Shown one piece after another: positions 5,662-9,479 of a stretch of 9,479 bases of DNA. Positions within the stretch are counted from its first letter, which is position 1. Every line of letters begins with the position of its first letter. The DNA lies in assembly GCA_031254835.1 (NCBI GenBank), contig JAIRTQ010000063.1, forward strand, positions 1 through 9,479, given 5' to 3'. Below the pieces are notes generated by a model. The model searched no databases and was not told where the DNA came from. It saw nothing but the letters and a program-made list of their open reading frames with translations. Source of the DNA: Puniceicoccales bacterium. GTDB lineage: Bacteria > Verrucomicrobiota > Verrucomicrobiia > Opitutales > JAIRLM01. The translations under genes were made by a program, and so were the position numbers.

Positions 5662-6801
5662 ATGGAGCTGGCCGGAGATTTCGCCGCGGAGCGGACGGCG
5701 CGGCGAGCGACGGAGCGAAAAATTATTCACGTCGACATGGATGCATTTTTCGCCGCCATCGAGCAGCGGGATCGGCCCGAATTGCGCGGCAGGCCGGTAA
5801 TCGTCGGCGGAAGTCCATGGAACCGCGGCGTCGTGTCCACTTGTTCCTACGAGGCCAGGCCCTACGGCGTTCGCTCGGCCATGGCAAGCCGCAAGGCGCT
5901 TGAGCTCTGCCCCCATGCCGTTTTTTTGCCGGTTCGCATGGAGCACTACGGGGAAGTATCGCGGCAATTTTTCGCTTTTCTTCGCGAAGTCACGGATTTG
6001 GTGGAGCCGCTGTCCCTCGACGAAGCTTTCCTGGATGTGACGGAAAACCGGCTGCAAGAAGCTTCTGCCACCCGTCTTGCGGAACACATTCAAAATACCG
6101 TCCGGCGCGAGTTTGGCCTTAGCTGTTCCGTCGGAGTATCTTACAATTGCTTTCTGGCGAAAGTGGCCTCCAAGAAAAAGAAACCGGCCGGCCGGACCGT
6201 CATCGAACCGAAGGAGGCGTTGGACTTTCTTGCCGCTCTCCCCGTCGGCGAATTTTTCGGCATCGGCCATGCTACCGCCCAAAAACTGCATGCGCGGCAA
6301 ATATTTACCGGAGCCGACCTGCGAGCACTTCCGCTGAGGAGTTTGGAAGAGATGCTGGGAAAGGTGGGCCGCCGCTACTACGACATTGTCCGCGGCGAGG
6401 ACCCGCGACCGGTGAATCCAATCCGCAGGCGCAAATCTCTCAGCCGGGAGCGCACGTTCGGCGAGGACCTGAAGAACATCGACGAACTGTCGGTGGCGCT
6501 CCGAGAGCTGGTCGATGAGGTGGCAGCAGCCCTTCGGCGGGAAAACGTCCGGGGTAGGACGGTCACGGTGAAGCTGCGCTATGGAAATTTTGAAAGAATC
6601 AGCCGCAGTCGCACCTTTCTCGCCGCGATTGCGGACAACTTTGCCATTGCTTCCGCCGCCGATGAACTGCTGCGAGAACGGACCGCCGCCTGGACCCGTC
6701 CCGTCCGGCTCATCGGCGTGACCGTTTCCTCATTCGTCGGCGGAACGGCGAACGGCGATCGCGCCTTTTTTCAGCCGGAGCTGCCGCTCATCTATTGTTA
6801 A
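5662..6801 (+). CDS. dinB: DNA polymerase IV (Y-family translesion polymerase)
   Basis: DinB copies past damaged bases with low fidelity and without proofreading. At 379 residues it is slightly longer than typical. The palm begins with HVDMDAFFAAIEQRD (23-37), giving metal ligand Asp25 and the steric-gate Phe30. CSYEARPYGVRSAM (61-74) is the conserved finger segment. SLDEAFLD (118-125) supplies catalytic Asp120 and Glu121. SVGVSYNCFLAKVAS (156-170) and KPAG (174-177) follow, then a thumb helix-hairpin-helix at FFGIGHATAQKL (198-209). The little-finger domain starts around 255 (RRRKSLSRERTFGED). The C-terminus QPELPL (371-376) resembles a sliding-clamp binding motif. The N-terminus carries about 17 extra residues before the usual start; the ATG at 5662 is the first candidate and no ribosome site is seen. 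No SOS (LexA) box was recognised upstream. Confidence 0.95.
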   Translation: MELAGDFAAERTARRATERKIIHVDMDAFFAAIEQRDRPELRGRPVIVGGSPWNRGVVSTCSYEARPYGVRSAMASRKALELCPHAVFLPVRMEHYGEVSRQFFAFLREVTDLVEPLSLDEAFLDVTENRLQEASATRLAEHIQNTVRREFGLSCSVGVSYNCFLAKVASKKKKPAGRTVIEPKEALDFLAALPVGEFFGIGHATAQKLHARQIFTGADLRALPLRSLEEMLGKVGRRYYDIVRGEDPRPVNPIRRRKSLSRERTFGEDLKNIDELSVALRELVDEVAAALRRENVRGRTVTVKLRYGNFERISRSRTFLAAIADNFAIASAADELLRERTAAWTRPVRLIGVTVSSFVGGTANGDRAFFQPELPLIYC

Positions 6802-6963
6802 CGCCGGGAGTTCAAAGAAATTGGCGAGCTAAGCCGTTAGGCGGCTACTGGAGCCGTTGGGAAAAGGCTAATTCCAAAAAAAGTTTGAAATTTTGTGCCA
6901 TCGGCTTCAAATAGAGAATCGGCCCGAGAGGGAAGCCCGGAAAGAGCTGGTTTGCGCACGGCT
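6802..6963. other. Intergenic gap with a small hairpin
   Basis: This is the longest gene-free stretch in the window. It contains a 5-bp stem, AGCCG and CGGCT at 6832-6846, without a following T-run, and a short A-run near 6876-6882. I see no tRNA fold, convincing promoter or terminator. An in-frame GTG at 6895 could extend the next gene backwards, but the added residues look unlike the family. Confidence 0.5.
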
Positions 6964-7605
6964 ATGGAATGTCATCATTTTCTCTGCGGCCCCATCGGCA
7001 ATAACGGCTACCTCGTTCTGGACCCGACCGGCTGCGATTCCGTACTCATCGACGGCCCCGTGGGGATCTGCGCCGCCTATGAAAAGTTTTCCCGTGAACG
7101 ACCTAACCGGCCCGTTGCCCTGCTGCTAACCCACGGCCACTGGGACCACATGGCGGAGGCGGCACAGTTCCAAAAAAAATTTTCCGTCCCCGTCTATGCC
7201 CACGGTGGCGACTTGGCCCTATTGCAAAACCCGGCGACTATGAACTCTTTCGCCGTTCCAGGTCTCAAGATTTTGCCCTGTAAGCCGGACTTTCTTTTGA
7301 CCGATGGCCAGCGGCTGTCGTTGGTCGGCGGGGAGTGGATTGTCCGTGCCATCGCCGGCCATACGCTCGGCGGCGTGGCCTACTACCTGCCGACGGAAGG
7401 CTGGCTTTTCAGCGGCGATTCACTTTTCCGCCATACGGTAGGGCGCAGCGATTTGCCCGGTGGCGATGGCCTACGCCTCGTCGAAGAATTGCGCTCTCGC
7501 GTTCTCACTCTGCCTCCCGATACGCGGGTCCTGCCGGGCCATGGGGCAGAGACGACCGTACAAGAAGAAATTCTGCATAACCCCTTTTTAAAGGGTATCT
7601 CATAG
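6964..7605 (+). CDS. Metallo-beta-lactamase-fold hydrolase, glyoxalase II-like
   Basis: This is a 213-residue metal-dependent hydrolase of the short glyoxalase II-like type. Such proteins act on thioesters or related small substrates, but the substrate cannot be told from sequence. Every metal ligand expected of the fold is present: THGHWDH (56-62) with His57, His59, Asp61 and His62, then His133 in AGHT, Asp152 in SGDSLF and His193 in PGHG. The GRSDLPGGD stretch (160-168) and the end ETTVQEEILHNPFL (196-209) are typical of this subgroup. The family's usual opening, ending in a GNNGYLV-type strand, begins right at the ATG at 6964. A GTG at 6895 would add 23 residues with no family counterpart and is rejected. 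The 162-bp gap to dinB suggests its own promoter, though none is clear. Confidence 0.92.
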   Translation: MECHHFLCGPIGNNGYLVLDPTGCDSVLIDGPVGICAAYEKFSRERPNRPVALLLTHGHWDHMAEAAQFQKKFSVPVYAHGGDLALLQNPATMNSFAVPGLKILPCKPDFLLTDGQRLSLVGGEWIVRAIAGHTLGGVAYYLPTEGWLFSGDSLFRHTVGRSDLPGGDGLRLVEELRSRVLTLPPDTRVLPGHGAETTVQEEILHNPFLKGIS

Positions 7606-7679
7606 ACATTTTACGTTATTTACAAAGGTCTTCAAAATTTTCACTTGCTCATTAATGTAATATTTGCCATTAGACTTAT
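7606..7679 (+). promoter_or_regulatory. AT-rich intergenic stretch, probable promoter region
   Basis: These 74 bases are far richer in A/T than the surroundings. They include a -10-like TAATAT at 7658-7663 in front of the small membrane protein gene. No well-spaced -35 box was found, so only the general region is proposed, not an exact promoter. Confidence 0.3.
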
Positions 7680-8003
7680 ATGGGTATGAGGAACGCTCCT
7701 TTGGACGGCGCAACTGGCAATGGCGCGGTGCAAGATTCCCGAAGTTTTACCGGGAAGGTTCTTTTGATCACTGCCACGGTCGTGGCTCTCACAGTATTTA
7801 CCGGCACATTCACCATGTGGCTCGCCCTGAAGGTTTTTTGCGCGTCGCTCGGAGCTGCGACGCTTCTTGTGACGGGAATAGTGTCCTGGGCGACGCCGGT
7901 TGCTATTCTCGTCTGCTGCCTCGTAGGCGCCGTTTGGCTGTTCTGGTATTGGCGTCTGGAGCCGGCAGCGAAGGCTGAAACGGCGCCAGCCGCTACGGTT
8001 TAG
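7680..8003 (+). CDS. Small hydrophobic membrane protein of unknown function
   Basis: This 107-residue protein belongs to no family I recognise. The N-terminal 25 residues are polar. A first membrane segment spans about 27-49 (VLLITATVVALTVFTGTF and onward). After Lys51 a long hydrophobic stretch (52-91) probably forms two closely packed segments, ending in an aromatic cluster WLFWYW at 86-91. A short Ala/Pro-rich polar tail follows. Positive charges at 21, 26, 92 and 98 flank the membrane core. Two Met codons, at 7680 and 7686, could start it; neither has a ribosome site. The stop overlaps that of the RNA methyltransferase gene on the other strand by four bases. It is accepted as real because its composition is coherent, it has an AT-rich upstream region and it fits exactly between its neighbours. 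Confidence 0.6.
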   Translation: MGMRNAPLDGATGNGAVQDSRSFTGKVLLITATVVALTVFTGTFTMWLALKVFCASLGAATLLVTGIVSWATPVAILVCCLVGAVWLFWYWRLEPAAKAETAPAATV

Positions 8004-8770
8004 CTTTTCCGCAGTCGCAGTGCCTCGTAGAGGAGGAGTGCGGCGGCGACGGAGACGTTGAGCGAGTCGGACGTGTCGCCTTCCATTGGGATGCGGACGG
8101 TGAGATCGGCGTCTTGGAGCCAGCGATTTGTCAGCCCGCTGTGCTCGTTCCCCACGACGATGGCGAGTGGCCCGACGGAGAGGGAATCCCAGTAGCAGCG
8201 CGCGGCCGATAGGGCGGCGGCGACGATCCGTACGTCATTTTGTTTTAAAAAGCGGACCGCCTCTTCGCTCGTGCAGATGGCCATCGGAACCGCAAAAATG
8301 GCGCCCTGGGAAGCGCGGACCGCGTTGGGGTTCCAAATGTCCGTAAGTGGGTCGGCCAGAATCAATAGGCGACAGCCGACGGCCTCCGCGCTGCGGAGAA
8401 GTGCTCCCAAATTCCCGGGCTTTTCCAGGGATTCCGCCACCAGGACCAGCGCGTCCAACGGAAGAGATTGTGGAAGAGCACATTGAGGGATTGCCGCCGT
8501 GGCGAGGATGCCGTCCGGATTTTCGCGGACAGAGATTTTGCTAAAGAGGCCGTCCGGCAAAAGAAAGGCGCTGCGGCAGGGAAATAGCCCATCGGCGAAG
8601 GCCGCTGCGGTGCCGTAGAGCTCCAGTAGCTCCCACCCATTCGCGACGGCCCGACCGCATTCGCGACGTCCTTCGATGAGGAATTGTCCGCGCCGACGCC
8701 GTTCCCGCACCCGACGAAGCCGGACCAGTCGTCCTATGCGCGGATTTTTCCCGCTTTCGATGCGCTCCAT
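8000..8770 (-). CDS. SpoU/TrmH-family RNA 2'-O-methyltransferase
   Basis: SPOUT enzymes of this family methylate the ribose 2'-hydroxyl of rRNA or tRNA with S-adenosylmethionine through a trefoil knot. At 256 residues it has the RlmB/TsnR-like two-part layout. A basic N-terminal RNA-binding part (about 1-100) begins with an Arg-rich segment, RLRRVRERRRRGQFLIEG (17-34). The catalytic part carries motif 1 EKPGNLGALLRSAEAVG (116-132) with Asn120 and Arg126. Motif 2 is VVGNEHSGL (205-213) and motif 3 is IPMEGDTSDSLNVSVAAA (227-244). These are the full conserved set. The RNA target cannot be told from sequence; 23S rRNA is common for this type. The start is ATG without a clear ribosome site, 129 bp from the divergent cysS. 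The stop overlaps the end of the small membrane protein gene by four bases. Confidence 0.93.
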   Translation of the reverse strand: MERIESGKNPRIGRLVRLRRVRERRRRGQFLIEGRRECGRAVANGWELLELYGTAAAFADGLFPCRSAFLLPDGLFSKISVRENPDGILATAAIPQCALPQSLPLDALVLVAESLEKPGNLGALLRSAEAVGCRLLILADPLTDIWNPNAVRASQGAIFAVPMAICTSEEAVRFLKQNDVRIVAAALSAARCYWDSLSVGPLAIVVGNEHSGLTNRWLQDADLTVRIPMEGDTSDSLNVSVAAALLLYEALRLRKS

Positions 8771-8899
8771 GGCTTGCCCATGGGGATTCGCGGCCGAAAA
8801 AAGTCAAGAGCTCTGCCCATCGCTTACCCGAAGAGGCCACCGGTCCTTTGGAAGAAGTCAGCCCTTGTCTTACGCCGGTCGGACGTTAGACGGTCGCCC
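8771..8899. other. Divergent intergenic region between the RNA methyltransferase and cysS
   Basis: These 129 bases should hold promoters for both genes. TTGTCT at 8865-8870 and TTAGAC at 8886-8891 are a weak pair with only a 15-base spacer, so no promoter is called. No T-box-type leader, which some bacteria place before aminoacyl-tRNA synthetase genes, is visible, and the space is too short for one. Confidence 0.4.
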
Positions 8900-9479
8900 A
8901 TGGCGGAAGAGCTGCAACTCTATGACACGATGACGCGGACGGTCGGTCCGTTGGGCCGATCGGGCAAGAAATTCGGCGTATATTGTTGCGGCCCAACTGT
9001 TTATAGCTACGCCCACATAGGAAATTTCCGCACATTTCTCGCCGTCGACCTGCTAGTGCGGGTGTTGGAATTGGCCGGCTACGATCCGCTTTTCGTCCGA
9101 AACATCACGGACATCGACGACAAAACCATCGCCGGGGCCGAGGCGGCTGGGGAGAGTTTGGCCACATTTGCCGCCCGATGGACGGATATTTTTCGCGCCG
9201 ATTGCAAAAAATTGGGACTGCGGGAGCCGGACGTGGAGCCGCGCGCAACGGACCATATCAAGGAGCAACTTGAGATTATAGAGAAGCTTATGGCGAATGG
9301 GATAGCCTATGTACGGAACGGCTCCGTCTACTTCCGCATAGAGGCCTGGCCCGCCTATGGCCGACTATCCCGATTGTCCGAGAGAGAGCTACGCACCGGT
9401 GACGGCGAGGAGAGCGAAAAGGAGAGTTCCGGCGACTTCGTACTTTGGAAGGCGACCAAAGAAAGCGACGGTCACGTAA
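8900..9479 (+). CDS. cysS: Cysteinyl-tRNA synthetase, N-terminal part (3' end outside window)
   Basis: This class I synthetase attaches cysteine to its tRNA in the cytoplasm. The frame is open from the ATG at 8900 to the window end, giving 193 residues of an expected 450 or more. The opening MAEELQLYDT is normal for the family. YCCGPTVY (28-35) contains the zinc-binding Cys, here Cys30. The HIGH-type signature is HIGN at 39-42. NITDIDDK (68-75) is a strong family mark, and DFVLWK, conserved near the end of the visible part, is preceded by a short acidic stretch. The KMSKS loop and tRNA-binding domain lie outside. The bases GTAA at the very end are not a stop in this frame: the last full codon is GTA. 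No ribosome site was seen. Confidence 0.95.
   Translation, partial: MAEELQLYDTMTRTVGPLGRSGKKFGVYCCGPTVYSYAHIGNFRTFLAVDLLVRVLELAGYDPLFVRNITDIDDKTIAGAEAAGESLATFAARWTDIFRADCKKLGLREPDVEPRATDHIKEQLEIIEKLMANGIAYVRNGSVYFRIEAWPAYGRLSRLSERELRTGDGEESEKESSGDFVLWKATKESDGHV

Noticed and set aside
6895..6963. GTG extension of the metallo-hydrolase
   Set aside because: The 23 extra residues do not resemble the family, whose usual N-terminus begins at ATG 6964.
7581..7596. CCCCTTTTTAAAGGGT as a terminator hairpin
   Set aside because: It lies inside the last codons of the metallo-hydrolase gene, the loop would be very tight and no T-run follows.
7664..7978. Alternative TTG-started frame overlapping the small membrane protein
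   Set aside because: It is Arg/His-rich without coherent structure, while the other frame gives clean membrane segments and a better start.
9476..9479. Apparent TAA stop at the window end
   Set aside because: It is out of frame with cysS; the last complete codon is GTA, so the gene continues beyond the window.
1..9479. New defence system, mobile element, CRISPR array or biosynthetic cluster
   Set aside because: No repeats-with-spacers, transposase, integrase, toxin-antitoxin pair, nuclease-helicase pair or biosynthetic enzyme set is visible. Most genes are housekeeping families.

Overview
The window looks like ordinary chromosomal DNA of a GC-rich Gram-negative bacterium. The GC content is interrupted by short A/T runs. 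An outer-membrane autotransporter-type barrel implies a double membrane. The shape of the family 4 uracil-DNA glycosylase and the barrel lead me to suspect the Verrucomicrobia/PVC group, but this is a weak inference from family resemblance and was not tested. Recognisable Shine-Dalgarno sequences are rare (only rsmD has a good one) and GTG or TTG starts are likely in several genes. There are no tRNA or rRNA genes, CRISPR arrays, insertion sequences or phage genes. No gene-free stretch exceeds 300 bases; the longest is the 162 bp before the metallo-hydrolase gene.

Layout. Bases 1-1713 (+): the 3' part of a transketolase gene, cut by the window edge, followed with a one-base overlap by rsmD (16S rRNA guanine-N2 methyltransferase). 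Bases 1639-4450 (-): three genes in one direction, read from right to left. They are a family 4 uracil-DNA glycosylase, a class IV aminotransferase-fold protein and a PRPP-synthetase-like protein. The last runs 75 bp into the end of rsmD on the opposite strand. Bases 4451-4601: a divergent intergenic region with clustered CCGGTC/GACCGG hexamers and a possible promoter. Bases 4602-5603 (+): a secreted beta-barrel of autotransporter type with no passenger. Bases 5662-6801 (+): DNA polymerase IV. Bases 6964-7605 (+): a glyoxalase II-like metallo-beta-lactamase-fold hydrolase. Bases 7680-8003 (+): a small unrecognised membrane protein, whose stop codon overlaps that of a SpoU-type RNA methyltransferase on the other strand (8000-8770). 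Bases 8900 to the end (+): the 5' part of cysS, cut by the right edge.

The genes do not form an obvious new system. Loose themes are RNA modification and translation (rsmD, the SpoU enzyme, cysS), DNA repair and lesion bypass (the glycosylase and DinB) and pentose/PRPP metabolism (transketolase and the PRPP-synthetase-like gene). The most unusual parts are in the minus-strand trio. The class IV protein has lost all the PLP-site residues I could align. The PRPP-synthetase-like protein has altered ATP and phosphate loops. The glycosylase has Trp where an iron-sulfur Cys is usual. The passenger-less barrel is the other item worth a second look.
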